From Anadara kagoshimensis (lineage: Eukaryota; Mollusca; Bivalvia; Arcoida; Arcidae), in NCBI GenBank assembly GCA_021292105.1, contig CM037861.1, forward strand, positions 34,998,172-35,062,171: a DNA stretch of 64,000 bases. The letters are read 5' to 3'. The notes beneath the pieces were generated by a model. The model worked only from the letters and a program-made list of their open reading frames with translations, made no database searches and was not told where the DNA came from. This document shows positions 12,001 to 24,284 of this stretch, piece by piece; position 1 is the stretch's first letter, and the number at the start of each line of letters is the position of its first letter. A program made the position numbers and the translations under genes.

Positions 12001-14733
12001 ATTATTTGTTTAAGACGTTATAAAGTATACCAATTCATCATTGAATTGTTTTTATTGTAGATTTGGCATGGAATGGCTCAAAAATGAAAAATAGAATAAC
12101 TTATTTAGTACACGGTAAGTCATTGAAATCAATACATGATCATCTCTCTAAGACATTTACAATCATTGCCACACACGGCGTAGAACGAAAAAACTTCGTT
12201 CAGCAAAAGGAAAGATAGCGGAAGATTTAATTAACTTAATTTTCTCGAATCATAATCCCGACACGTTTAAAAGATAACTCACCACTGTGTGTTGATATTA
12301 ATGGATCCAAGACAAACATTTCGATATTATTATGTACGCTTGCTAAAAAGCAACGTGTTACGTACAAATAGTTTGATTTACCGGATTTAATTTATAAAAC
12401 AGATAAAAAATTATGCTAACTTAAAAAAGTAGGAATGAAGTTATGGTGATTATACTTTCAAGATTTTCACTTATATCGAGAAAGGTGATGGAAGAAACCG
12501 GAATGACTGGAGTAAACTATCGATTAACAAAAATCGAAGTTGTCTCATTAGCTCCGAGTCAGATTAGAAACTTTGTATCTGCAAAGCTTTGTTCGTTATA
12601 TTTGTATGTTATAATATATTTACTATAATGTGTTGTCGTGTTGAATGAGTCTAAGACCTGTTACAAGCCGGATCTTGTATAATATCCTTTGATGGTAGGG
12701 AATAATAATAATAATAGAACAAGTATAATATATTTTTGTTATATAGCAATATATGTTTCGCATAGAAATTATTTGATAAATCATGATATGTTAGCGTGCA
12801 AATATGAATCGATATTCGCAAGCTAACATTTTTCCGGTCAGAAGTTTCCATTTTTCATATTGCGCTTTTTGTCACACGGCACTGTCTGAATCAAGGCTGA
12901 ATACGACATTGCTGTTGTGTCATATTGCATAAGTTAAGTTCTTATATGTATTGAGAGACAAAATGGCATTGTTAGATAAAACACTAGTGGAAAGTAAATA
13001 AAATGTATTTTGCTATCTAATAAAAGGATCATTGAACTGATACTGAAATATTAACTAAATAATGATAAGAATGACGTTTACTTTTTAGTAGACTAACATG
13101 ACCTGTCATGTCATCCTCTCGTCATGTCTGATTTTGGTTTTGGTTGACTATTATGACGTCAAATGGACGAAATGACGTCAAGATAAGAGGGGCTAAAGGT
13201 ATGGCGCTGTTACATTCACTTACAAAACCAGCGAATAAGAAATGCAAACCAGTACAATCAGTATTTTGTATCACCCTACCTTTCACTAAAATCTATGAAC
13301 GTGATTGGCTGAATCGAATCACATGAGCAACCCAGTCTCTGACGTAAACGCCAACCAAAATAACCGTAAATAAAAGGTTTACAGAATCTTCTGCTGAAGA
13401 TAGTGATTGAAACGCATGAAACTTTTATCAGTTTTAGACATTGAAAGACAACTAAAAGGCAGCTAGACGTCGTTAGTATGCTAAACTTTAGTATGTGTTA
13501 TATTTTGCTTTAGTATCTTATTGGAGTCAGAAAACTTTTTATTTAACTTCTTTCATCGACATCGGCAACATTTTAAAAAAAAAAACTTTTTTTCAATAGC
13601 GCTGGGTATAGGTAGGGTAAAAAATTTACATGGTCAGGGTCAGTATAGAACATACGGGGCTCGGCTAACGTCTCACCCGGTATCTTTTCTACTGACCCTG
13701 TATCATTCCGTACCGGACACTTACAAATGTATCTTTTACGATTGAATGCAAAAAAGTCAACGATTAGTATTGTAAATGTTATAAATAACATTCAATTGGT
13801 TTTGGTTGATTTTGGAAGTGGCAATTGCATAATAAATTGCTTCTTAATTTTATGAGAAGTACTGTTTATACCCCGTAAACCACAATTTGATACAATTTTT
13901 TCTTTGAATGTGTTACGGACCTTTTATAGAATTTTTTGTTTACTACACAGGTATGTATAATTTCCATAATATATTCGTTTATATATGCATCATTTGTTAT
14001 CCACAGTAGTATATGAAAGTATGCCTATTGTTATCCAGATGCCGGATCTGTTAATGGTTAGTCTGTGTGGGGTATTCGGCTTCTTAAGAGACAGCTCTAG
14101 TTTGCACTTTGAACTTGTACATCCGAAGCATTTGCGCCAATATAAATTAGCTCCGTTACTGAATACAATCATTAAATATGTTGTGACTCTGTAATGATAG
14201 AGCTACAGAATAGTTCTGTTTTTGTTTAGATGATTTAAGTAAAACTCAACTCGATTCTTCAACTCAATAGATACCGCAACGGTGTTTAATACTTGAGTCG
14301 TTTCCGCAAATAAATCCGATAATATACTAAAAACACTTACTGTCATATTTCAAACAGTATGGTACCAGTACAAAGCTGCAACCACCGACCAAGTAAATAG
14401 AAGATATAAACAATACAGCGAACCGTGTAATTATAGGAGAGTTTTAATTGTCAAAAACATGATATGTGGACATTGTTGACCTAATTATCAATAATATCTT
14501 ACATAATTTTATCGATCAATAAACGTTTTCGAATTGCGTGTGATATCAATAGCAAAAATATTATGATGTTTATGATAAAGTGTCGATTTCGATGTCGCAA
14601 CTCTCTAGATATTTCAATAAACATTTCACAAAGCACGTGACGATCATTATCAAAAGGTTTTTAATTCCCCACTGAACATTTGCAAATATAAATCGAAATA
14701 TACCATCACACTAATGTTTTAAACTAGAAGCCT
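12001..14733. other. Non-coding spacer, no gene seen
   Basis: No frame here has a recognisable domain, codon structure or splice context that would support a gene. It contains one dispersed-repeat segment (12712-12818, annotated separately). It also has two TGACGTCA palindromes (near 13154 and 13172) and a short inverted pair around the poly-A/poly-T run near 13575 (GGTCAGGGTCAGTATAGA with TCTACTGACCCTG). Otherwise it is plain AT-rich sequence. Confidence 0.5.
12712..12818. repeat. Dispersed repeat shared with 60.2-60.4 kb
   Basis: The segment TTATATAGCAATATATG, then TTCGCATAGAAATTAT, GATAAATC and GTTAGCGTGCAA recurs in inverted orientation at about 60232-60310. The upstream AATAGAACAAGTATAA recurs in direct orientation near 60411. 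The end here forms a hairpin (GTTAGCGTGCAAATAT with ATATTCGCAAGCTAAC). Two copies 48 kb apart in one window suggest an abundant palindromic MITE-like family. Confidence 0.7.
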
Positions 14734-15043
14734 TGTTACGTCGGGTTATGTAATAAATGCCAAGTAAATGTTATACTCACAATATAACGTAATATTTTTC
14801 TTGTAAAAACGGCCTATAATGGTTTCGCGTTATGTAGGAAAATTTCCATATAAAAATGAAATTTTGCAAAGTATAGTGCACTGTGACCACGACACGACTA
14901 CATAACGCGAAATCGTGTTTTATTACATTACACGTCGTTTTTAGTTATATAACAAGGTGTAATTACATTACACGAAAAACAATTATTACATTACAAGGTA
15001 GGTATAACATTTTTTGACATTCATTACATAATTCGGCGTAACA
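14734..15043. mobile_element. 310-bp inverted-repeat MITE with nested inner palindrome
   Basis: The terminal arms match over about 45 bp. The left begins TGTTACGTCGGGTTATGTAA and continues to AAATGTTATAC; the reverse complement of the right begins TGTTACGCCGAATTATGTAA and continues to AAATGTTATAC. An inner inverted pair, TTTCGCGTTATGTAG (about 14823) with CTACATAACGCGAAA (about 14902), surrounds the centre. Between them TTACATTACACG is repeated. No coding capacity and no clear target-site duplication. This is a non-autonomous DNA element; the superfamily cannot be assigned from its ends. Confidence 0.75.
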
Positions 15044-15772
15044 GATCTCCTGAAAACTTGCAAATTAAGTCGTTTTTTAAACTTGCGGAACGAGATACTT
15101 ACATTATAATAATACACCATTTCTGGTCTCCGTTTCGTTTCAGGTTGTACGTTTGTTGTTTAAGGGTAAGTGTCGACAACAATGAAAGTAACTTTGTTCA
15201 ACACTAGTCAACTACACAGAATAATCAATCAGTAAATATTATCGTACAAAAAACTTTTGTAAACAACCTTGTAATGAAATTACCTAGGATCGATTTCGGG
15301 GGCCTCATATACACAATACGTTGATAATTTTGATAGTTTCAAAAATTTAGTGTTTTTATAACGTTACAACATCTGCATGTAATCCTGACAATAACTCCAA
15401 CAACTTTTATTGCCTTTGCAAAAATTAACAAAATTCACAACAGTTGACCGATGATATTGACAAAGTTTATATTGTTTGGGTATAACGTATAACAATATGC
15501 TTGTAAAATGTCGAAATAGATCAATTTCATTTATAATTTAAGCCGCTAAAATAATACAGTTTCCGAGATACAAAGTTCTGGATAAAGTGTCACGTGACTT
15601 TCATCACCACGTGACTTAATTTAGGTGACATGATGTTGATACTATACCATCATTTTCAGTGATAAATTGAAAATGATAATTTCTCCTCTAAAAATGTCAT
15701 TAAATGATTTTGGAAATCGTTAAAGTGATGTAAAAATGATACAGGCTATTTTAGACTAGGATCAAATTCAGA
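15044..15772. other. Non-coding spacer
   Basis: No gene or strong repeat seen. CACGTGACTT occurs twice close together (near 15592 and 15608) as a short local duplication, and the right end leads into the 168-bp tandem block. Confidence 0.4.
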
Positions 15773-16930
15773 AAATGTGACTTGAAGCGGCATTTTTAGT
15801 AAAAGTTGGTAACATGCTTTTCTAACATAATTCGAGGGTGCTGAATTCAAAAATGGCGGATACCAAGCTCAATTTTGAGTTTTTGAACCCATAATTCAAA
15901 AAAACAAAAAGACGGCTAAAATTAATGGTGTACCAATGCAAAAAATGTTACTTGGGTTGAAATTTTTGTTAAAAGTTGGTAAAATGATTTATTTAACATA
16001 ATTCGGGGATGCCAAATTAAAAAAATGGCGAATACCAAGCTCAATTTTGAGTTTTTGAACCCATAATACAAAAAACAAAATGGCGGCTTAAATTATTGGT
16101 GTACCATTGCAAAAATGTTACTTGGGTTTCAAATTTTAGTAAAAGTTGATAACATGATTTTTTAACATAATTTGAGGTTGCCGAATTCACATATGGCTGA
16201 TGCTAAGCTCAATTTTGAGTTTTCGAACCCATAATTCAAAAAAAAATGGCGGCAAAAATTAATGGTGTACCAATGCAAAGAATGCTACTTGGGTTCAAAA
16301 TTTTGTTTAAAGTTCGTATAACATAATTTGAGGATGAAAAATTCAAAAATGGCGAATACCAAGCTCAATTTTGAGTTTTTGGACCCATAATACAAAAAAC
16401 AAAGTGGCAGCTTAAATTAATGGTGTACCAATGCAAATATGTTACTTGGGTTTCAAATTTTAGTAAAAGTTGATAACATGATTTATTTAACATAATTTGC
16501 GGATGTCGAATTCACATATGGCTGATTCTAAGATCAATTTTGAGTTTTTGAACCCATAATTCCAAAAACAAAATGGCGACTTAAATTTATAGTGTACCAG
16601 TGCAAAATTGTAACTTGGGGATTTCAAATTTTAGTAAAAAGGCAACTTGCAATTTTTGACATAATTCGAGTTTGCCGAAATTCATAAATGACGGATACCA
16701 AGTAAAATTTTGAGTATTTGAGAATTCCAAAAACAAAATGGCGACTGTTTCAATTTATTGGCATATAATTTCTCAGTGTTATTGAAGTTGCATGTTTTAG
16801 CAAAAGATGATACTTTGTTATTTTAACATTTCAACATAACTTGAGGTTGTTGAATTAAAATGGAAGAGGCTTAACTGAAGTTTAAATGTTTAAACTAAAT
16901 TAAAAACAATTTCTAAAAATAAAGCGGTGG
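15773..16930 (+). repeat. Tandem repeat of about 168 bp, 6-7 copies
   Basis: Units begin near 15773, 15941, 16112, 16280, 16435 and 16603, with a decayed seventh near 16790. Each holds in order GTTACTTGGGTTTCAAATTT, TAGTAAAAGTTG, AACATAATTCGAGG, GAATTCAAAAATGGCGGATA, CCAAGCTCAATTTTGAGTTT, GAACCCATAATTCAAA and AACAAAATGGCGGC. Divergence between copies is moderate (scattered substitutions and small indels), so the block is old compared with the satellites. The period is close to one nucleosome repeat. The AAAATGGCGGC and AAATGGCGGATA motifs resemble YY1 sites, up to two per unit. Not coding. Confidence 0.9.
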
Positions 16931-17429
16931 CTATATTTAAGTGTTTGTTCATTATGTGTGCCTTTTGCATAGTGCACTGATAAAATCTACATGACTAAAT
17001 TAAGTTCATAATCAAATCCATACTAAAATACTCCTTCATTCAGATCATTGTATGGAATTAACAGTCAAAATTGAAGCCTGTGTTTGAAATGAAAAAAGAG
17101 TCTATTTCAAAATAGTCTTTTATACAGAGTTTGCCACATGTTCTTTCAAAATAGTATGTAGAACTCGTGGTTGTAAATGTCAAAATAGCAAATTACTATG
17201 CGTGTCAGCATGCGTCAAACTTTTAAGAATGATATTGCTTTAATAGGTAGAATCACCACCATTACTTAAAAACATATATCGATTGATACGTTGTGAACCT
17301 CATATGCAATGTTTTGAATTTAAGCGGTAATATTGCATTATTTTACCACATAGTATCAGTCTCTATACAGTTTTGCCAGCGAAGTTTAAGAAAATCAATG
17401 CACTTTTTAAATAATTCATTTTCTTTAAA

Positions 17430-18270
17430 ATTCAGTCCTCCAATGAATATTTGACATCGTCATCTAACTATAAAACTGGGTAATGTAAATGGCAAGACAT
17501 GATGTGCAAGCTTAAGCAATAAGTTGGCCACTCAATCAATTTAAAATAATTAAAAATAATCTACATGTACCATCAGAATACCATCAGTATCTAAGTTAAC
17601 CGTGGTGATGGAACAGTCTTTCTCTGCTTTCTTTGACGGAGGTGAACCAGGGTGATTCCATTGTTTAGACTGCATGGGAGCTTACAGGATCTACCACTTA
17701 AATGTTGAGATTAACACGCGACAAAGTTCATCTTGTGTGCTTCTGATTAATTGCCAGAAGCCCAACAGGCTCAAAGCTTTTTTATTGCAGGATGTCCGAA
17801 TGGAATGTACTCTTCTCTGTGAAATGCCAACTCACTGCCCTTATATTTTCTGTAACACACATGCCAGTTATAACAATACCGTGGTTTTTATCTACGTTTC
17901 CACAATTTTAAAATGATTAGTGGCCAAACTTTCAAAATTTCTGAAAATGTTTAAAGTATTTTTGTTTTTACAGATTTGCAAAAACAATTTTCTTTTTGAA
18001 AGAAAAGAATTTCTCAAAAATGTGCAGCCAATGGCGATTTCGGCTACCATGAATGGAATGAAAACAAAGCTCTATTGACCATTTCTGGGGTTGCAACAGT
18101 GGCATATCTTCCATGACAGGGATCATCATCAATGTTCTGCCTGTCCTGTTCATAATCCGCCACCTATCTTTTTACTCTTGACTTTTAAGGGACATCTTTC
18201 TCTAATGTCGCTAGCATATCAGTATGGATAGCCTTAGGTGCTTAACCGTTCTTGTGCAAATATTGGATCC
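17430..18270 (-). pseudogene. Decayed mariner-like transposase (Tc1/mariner)
   Basis: On the minus strand, short pieces line up in order with a mariner transposase. Around 18100-18150 comes NIDDDPCHGRYATVATPEMV, matching the conserved family block of the form EDDPRSGRPSTATTPENV. Then VAEIAIGC matches the HTH-region pattern REIAEELGIS. Near 17620-17690, QSKQWNHPGSPPSKKAEKD matches SKQWxHxGSPxPKKA, which in mariners follows the first catalytic Asp and the WIHHY stretch. DTDGILMVHVDYF (about 17560) matches FWDxxGILLVDYL. The pieces lie in different frames with several stops and indels, so it is an old relic; the intact family protein is about 345 residues. The terminal inverted repeats could not be found. 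The assignment rests on motif recall, not alignment software. Confidence 0.7.
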
Positions 18271-18810
18271 TGCTCTTTTACCATTTTTTACATTTGCCAA
18301 GTCACTAGTCTTATTTACATTAGAGTAATACCTTGTTGATATTAACTTACAAAATTACACTGGTCTTCGGATACACGGATTTAAAGTCAGGGAATAGAAG
18401 GGTTGAAAAGGGACATCGGCGCGCTCATCCTCTTTAACAGAAGGCTCACGATATATCATTCAGCCCTCGTACTTCTTACCAGTTTTAATAAAACCAAATG
18501 CAGTATTACTTTTGCTATGGTTGAATATCAAACTTTACATCAACAATTTGTAGTGCAAGTTCACATTTTTAGCAAAAAGTCAGCTTAGAGTTGCTCGGTG
18601 ATGACTTAGCACCTCTAAATAGGTTTGAAAGATTAGTGCAGTTACATTTACTTTGCTCTTCCACTGTAAAAAGAAAAATTCTTAAGCACTTGGTGCAAAC
18701 ACAGGTTTCAATTTTGTAAGCTATTTGTTTCACACTCTGGACTACATAAATCAATGTTTCAGCATGGTATGTGTCATACTTAATTCATTTAATTAAACAG
18801 AAACACACAG
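18271..18810. other. Spacer, nothing supportable
   Basis: AT-rich sequence to the right of the mariner relic. It may include the decayed 5' end of that element, but I could not identify an inverted-repeat terminus or a gene. Confidence 0.3.
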
Positions 18811-18895
18811 TCCCATGTTCAAATTACGATCCAAAAACAAAAGCGAAAACTTTTAAAACTGGCTTAAGTTAAACAGGTGAACTTCGTTCAGGAGT
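18811..18895 (-). repeat. Dispersed repeat family R1, minus copy
   Basis: The segment CCATGTTCAAATTACGATCC to GTTAAACAGGTGAACTTC is a diverged copy of the family at 56047-56168 (minus) and 59318-59430 (plus). Shared order on the family's forward strand: GTTYACCTGTTTAACYT, then GTCAGTTTCAAAAGTTTT, TTTGCTTCTGGATTGTGATT and TGACATGG. This is the most eroded of the three copies. Confidence 0.6.
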
Positions 18896-19494
18896 CAAAT
18901 ATATACATTTTGTCATAATGACCTTTGTCGCTAGGCCACCTGAAACAAAGGCTGACCAGCATGACAGACATTTGTTTTCATAAATATCAAACCCCTTTTT
19001 ACAGAGTTATTGCCCTGAAAAATAATTGATTGTTTTGCAAATTGTGCTGGTTTGTGGCTATTTACTTGAAAACTATTAGTGTTATATAAAAACAATACAT
19101 TAAAAAATAATGAAAATGACAAGCTAAGTAGCAATGTTTGTAAGAATATGATGATCCATAGAGGAGTTGTTACCCTTGGAGTATAATTTTTTGTCGAATT
19201 TGTGTTTTTGACCATATTTTTAAAACGTATTATAAATAGATAAAAACACCAAGTTGCAAAAATAATCAACATGTCAAGATCTAACTTCGTAACAAATGTT
19301 GTGTATGATAATCAACGAAGGTGTTGTTGTCCCTAAAATTTCAGTACCTTTTAAATGTTTTCATGTGAACAATAAGGCCCATAAGTATTTTGTTGAAATT
19401 TTCTGCTCATTAACAGACAAGTAAGCCTTGAAATATTACAATCCTTGATTAATAGCTGTTTCTTGCAACTAAAACGACTTCTATATCAACTATC
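18896..19494. other. Spacer without recognisable gene
   Basis: A 113-codon open frame lies on the minus strand at 18931-19272. It is hydrophobic, uses AT-rich codons, and has no domain, splice signal or start context I can support. I treat it as chance. Confidence 0.3.
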
Positions 19495-19700
19495 ATGCAA
19501 AAATGCATTTTGATTTTGGCGGCCATTTTGTATTTAAATTTTGACCTACTAAAAACAGTTTTTCAGCTTGGTATCCGCCATTTAATTTTTGAACTCAGCA
19601 CACCCAAATTAGGTAAGACGGATATATGGTTTGCTTTAACTAAAAAATGCCTCTTCCTCTTTAAAACGACGTCTTTTCTAAAAATGTGCCTAGTCTATTT
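19495..19700 (-). repeat. Inverted single copy of the 168-bp repeat
   Basis: Reverse-complemented, this reads GGCATTTTTTAGTTAAAGC, then CCTAATTTGGGTGTGCTGAG, TTCAAAAATTAAATGGCGGA and TACCAAGCTG, then AAAATGGCCGCC. That is the same order as the units at 15773-16930 (GGCATTTTTAGTAAAAGTTG, AATTCGAGGGTGCTGAATTC, AAAAATGGCGGATACCAAGC, AAAATGGCGGC). It shows that the 168-bp sequence is also dispersed, not confined to one tandem block. Confidence 0.7.
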
Positions 19701-21407
19701 AGAACAGATTTTAAACTCATTTTATTCACTGAATTCGGTGTACACTGCGCTGCAAGTTGTGATCAGGTGATTGTTGCAAACGAAAATTCAAGTGACTGAA
19801 ATTCAGTTTTTGCACTTTCAGATGGATGTATTTTGTTTATTTTGTCTAATAATAAATACTTTTATATAAATCAAGTGTAAAAACGAACAGTTAGCAGTGT
19901 AACCCCATCTAACTTCTCTTTACTTGGCAACAGGACTTCAGACTAAAATGTCCGATAAATCTTTATGAACTATATTTTGATGTTGAAATTCACAAAATCT
20001 ATAAATTTAAAGTAATTTACTTGTTTGGTGCAGATATAATTTCGAAAACATGTGTAATAAGTGTTTAAATACAGTCCAGTCGCAACCACCCTTTTAGCCG
20101 ATCAATGTTGACATCTGTTTTGTTTGCCCAAAATTACAAGCCAGTTATAGTCCGATCACATTTTCAGTGATGAAAAACCATGTTTTGAATGGGTGGTGTG
20201 ATTCAAACTTGGATATCTCACTTGATATAACTTCAGTAGTCTTAAAATTTCACATGTGTTATTAAAACATATTTTTTCATAATTTGAATATTTTTTTCAA
20301 ATATTTTCAACTTTTACATTATTTTGCTTTTAATAAACTTTTCGATAAAAGTTTGTTGAGAAATTAATACTTGCTCGTTTGCAGTCTTTTTTTAAAGATA
20401 AGTATTTAAAAGTACTATTTTTTCTATCTGCATGGTTAAAATTTTAATATTCACTGTAGTTTTTTAGTTTTTGGGAGTCAACATTTAGCAATTAATTGAA
20501 AGGTAGCTGTTGTCCCTCTGATATTTTGATATGGCATATTCGACAGTTTCATTCATGTAAGTCATTCATAATTGGGTTCTGATTGGCTAATACGTATTCA
20601 CGCGATGTGGGTTTATACACTCAGGTGTTTCTATTCCTAACTAGTATACGTCACGGACTAACCCATTGTACTTGATTATGAATGGTCAACAGGTAAAACA
20701 GCAAAAACATCAAAATCATGAATAATATTCATTTATTACACATGTTTGTCCTAGAACGACACAATTTTTTAATTTAATGTTTAAAAACTACAAAACCTTC
20801 AAGCTCATCTAGCAACGCCACGATTTTTGTCTCAAAACATGTAGTTTTTGGCGATGATGCATTTTGCTACGTGATACGCATCGTCTGAATTCAGATGCGC
20901 GTCTGATAAAAACGGGTTTTATTTGATTTTTAGACTTAATATAAAAAATCTAATCAAATAATTTTAACACATTTTATAAAAATAACAGATCTACATATAG
21001 CATTAATGAAATTTGGCGTAAGTAATCTACGATCTTTTTAAGGTCACACCGGTTTCCATCACTGATTTACGTCGATACTAAAATCCGAATCGGCAAGGAA
21101 TAAGAATGCAACAGTATCCAGCAGCCTACCAACATCACCGTGCACGTACATCAGCATAACGGAAGTGCACGATTGTACGGGTTAAAAATGTGTTGACCGG
21201 CTGGCAAAATTATACAAATGTACTTATTTTCATTTATCTGTTTCAATATACATTGGATGCATATCAAATTTTCACATTATATCCAGATTACAATATTTCC
21301 AATTAAACTTTTCATTTAATATTTGTGAAGTTATTTAAGAAAATACTAGTATAGCCCGTACTTTTTCCAACTAGTCAATTTTCGTAGAGGAAGGATGAGT
21401 GAATCTT
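19701..21407. other. Non-coding spacer
   Basis: No gene supported. It contains GATTGGCTAATACG (20582) and a few short palindromes, but no frame with recognisable protein similarity and no convincing tandem or inverted repeat. Confidence 0.4.
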
Positions 21408-21960
21408 GAACATAAAGTGCTATAACTATTATAGCGGGTATAGTGGTGGATACAATATACATAGTTTTTGAGATAATTAACCACTGTAGTATTCATTTGC
21501 ATCCGTTTCCTTGACCTTTGAACCTATGACCTTCATTTTTGTGACCGTTACGCAAATACCTACATTATTCTACTATGCATGCCTATGCAAAATGTTTTCA
21601 AGATAATTAACCAATTTTGTATACTTGTGCGTCTGTGACCTAGGCCTTTGAACTGATCATGATATTAATCTATGTATCAAAATGATCATCATGTCAAAAC
21701 CTACAATAAAATGGAAATCCCATGCCATTATCACCTGAAATGTTGAAAATAGCAAAACTGAGACATGGCCTTGTCCTTTGACCTTGACATCAATTAGTAG
21801 AAAATAGCAAAACAAGATCAACAGTGAAAACTCCATATAATTATAAATAAGTCGTTGTTGAGTTATAACAATAAATGCTTACGAAATTTTACGCAAAAAA
21901 CTCGTAACCTAGTTTTCATTCAATTTTCATGAAAAACAAAATCTTAAGATTCCAAAATAT
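21408..21960 (-). mobile_element. Partial copy of the hairpin-ended family H1, minus strand
   Basis: The reverse complement follows the left third of the full copy at 45901-48218. It has TTTTTCATGAAAATTGAATG, TAGGTTACGAGTTTTTTGCG, ATTTATTGTTATAACT, TGGAGTTTTCACTGTTGATC, TTGATGTCAAGGTCAAAGG and then GTCAAAGG-type units with TAATTATCTTGAAAAC and GCATAGGCATGCATAG. Only about two internal repeat units remain and neither terminus is present, so it is truncated at both ends. Confidence 0.8.
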
Positions 21961-22036
21961 CCTGAATTCAAATATCTAATCGAAATTTGCCTACTACGGA
22001 ATCGCATTTAGGATCTCTAAAAAATATTTTTTGAAA

Positions 22037-22235
22037 TAATTCGTGCTCGCGTGGGAACAAATTATTCGAGGGAACGAATTACTAATCCGTGGGAACGAAT
22101 AACTAATCCGAGGGAACGAACTATAATTCGAGGGAACGGATTAGTAATCCGAGGGAACGAATTACTTATTCGAGGGAACGAATTATATTTCGAAGGAACG
22201 GATTAGTAATCCGTAGAAACGGGTTACAATTCTCG
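22037..22235. repeat. Minisatellite, about 20 bp unit, about 10 copies
   Basis: The core GAGGGAACGAATTA alternates with GAGGGAACGGATTAGTAATC. Units such as GGATTAGTAATCCG are palindromic, so the array could fold into a row of small hairpins. The copies differ in whether the spacer reads CTAATCC, CTTATTC or TATATTTC. It sits alone in unique sequence. Not coding. Confidence 0.85.
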
Positions 22236-22921
22236 ATAGAGTGTGATAGCTGGAATATTGTGGTTTAAGCTGACTTAAACCCCATGTATAATTGAAACAA
22301 AAATAACACTGGGAATGGCAATTTTATGTTTTATTTGTAATTGGGACCATTGATTATAAAGCGAATTTGGACGGCCACTGAACATGATTTTTTCTCTCTA
22401 TTCTAAATCTCAGTAAGACTTAAGCTTGAATTTGCACTGGTTCTTGTGGAATCCAGATCAAAATTAATTTTGTTTACAACATTTAAGTGCGAGATTGCTT
22501 CCACACTGGTCCAAGATGGGTGGCAGCATTTTGAAATGAAGTTCACTGTTCCAAGGAAAAGCATTCTCAAAATTGAAAATGAAATCACGTGACCTTTAAA
22601 CGATCTGGTTCTAGTCATCCAACTTTTAATAATTACGAGAGCGAGATATGTACACTATTGCCCTATAATGCGAGAAGTCCCAGTATTAGGGACTTTGCTG
22701 ATGTAGCAGCGAACTCGGTAATTTCGACCTGCCGTCTTTAATGCACAATGTTGTCTTTAAAATGCAATTAATGGAATTTCACATCAAAATCAAAATTATT
22801 TAGCTACTAGTAAACTGCTAGTTACAGGAGAAAAGTTAGCTACTATAGCGAGTAATCATTTACTTGTGACCGTAAAAATTAGCTACCATGCAGTTACCTT
22901 TAGAAGAAATGTTAGAGTTCT
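22236..22921. other. Spacer with a short recurring TTAGCTACTA motif
   Basis: TTAGCTACTAGTAAAC (22800), TTAGCTACTATAGCG (22837) and TTAGCTACCATGCAG (22878) recur within 100 bp. No gene is supported. Confidence 0.35.
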
Positions 22922-23010
22922 GTTATGTGCTACTTTTGAATTTTTATGAAATAATATAATTCAAAAGTAGCACATGACAATTATGTGCTACTTTTGAATT
23001 ATATTATTTC
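22922..23010. mobile_element. Palindromic MITE, TCATGTGCTAC family, copy 1
   Basis: This is a double palindrome. GTGCTACTTTTGAATT with AATTCAAAAGTAGCAC folds first, and the second half (CACATGACAATTATGTG followed by CTACTTTTGAATTATATTAT) folds back on it again. The end motif TCATGTGCTAC and the TTTTGAATT arm recur at 52802-52925 and, as TCATGTGTTGTTTTTGAAT, at 62719-62773. No coding capacity. This copy looks like a partial tandem duplication of the element. Confidence 0.75.
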
Positions 23011-24284
23011 AGAAAAATAGCCACGACTTCCGAAAATTTCACTTCTGCATACATTTTCTTGTACCATGAATGTAGAACCAACATTTTCTATATTTTACAC
23101 ACTATTCACATTAAATAAAAGAAGCTGGGTATTCATTCTAAGATATTCAATATTCAAGTATATCATGATCAACGTTATTCATTTCCATACTTACAAAACT
23201 GACATAGTAAAGTTGAAATATAAATGTTTATTGTTTTTCACATTTTAGCGTGTGGCGCTGGTGTATCCTTCCCAAGCTATCCCGTCCTTGAATACACTGA
23301 GCGAGATGACGGGATGTTACTTCATCGCTCACGTTGGTTCGGGTATCATTTTCTGGCGAATTCAGCTAACTTCTCTCTAGCACTCGCTTGGCGTGTCTTA
23401 GTCCTTAAACGACAAATCTGTGTCCATTTATTTTAAATATTCAAAATTCAAGCACTCTTTCATATAAATAAAACGTGAATTTCAAATAAATCCAAAAGCG
23501 ATTAACGATACCGGTCATCACAACACCACTGTATTATCTAGGGTACCATCGTAGCGGTGTGTGTCACACCAGTAAACTTGTAATCATGGTAACATAAGCA
23601 TGCAATACATTGATTACGTCTTATCAACTCCCAAGTTACCACCACGGGGAGCTTCTCATAGCGCGATGTAGCTAAGTCCGTCCATATAAAAGTAGTTTAA
23701 TTCATGTTTTTTACTATCGGTGTTTGTGTCAACTACAAATGCTGATGTGGATCGAAAAACTAAATCAAAAGCAAGAAATTCGAAAGGTAGCCATTACTTA
23801 CTACTAAATCTAAATGCTATTACCAATGATTAAAGACTTGAAGATTGAATAAAAAAAATGAAGTTGACCAATCAAAGGACAAAAGATCATTCTAGTACAT
23901 AGGGACCAAGTAATGTTTAACAAACTTGACGTTTTATGGAAATAAGACTATTTATTGTCAAGGTCATCTACGATTTGTTTGTCTTCTAAAAACGCGTTAA
24001 TCAGGCGTGGTACTTCAGAAATGAATGAACTAGAATGACCTTATGTCAATCAATTAATCCACTTTGTTTTTATTTTCGTTTAGTCTTCACGGCAAAAATC
24101 ATCTTGCCGCGATGGACCCTAAAATGTCGTTTTAAATGCTTGATTTCTAAGATTTTTCAAAAAATGATTATGCAATTATATATTTCTATCACTAAGTAAC
24201 ATATCTATGTACCTTAAAACTCAGCAATAGGGGTAGATATGGAAATATTCTGCAATTTATCTGTCTGCTGTATATAGAACTAGG
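23011..24284. other. Spacer, no gene supported
   Basis: A GC-richer patch at about 23250-23400 contains a 70-codon open frame, but it has no recognisable domain and no flanking splice pair I trust. The rest is AT-rich and unremarkable. Confidence 0.35.

Noticed and set aside
18931-19272. 113-codon hydrophobic minus-strand frame as a membrane protein
   Set aside because: AT-rich composition alone gives Phe/Leu/Ile-rich frames; no start context, splice sites or similarity could be supported.
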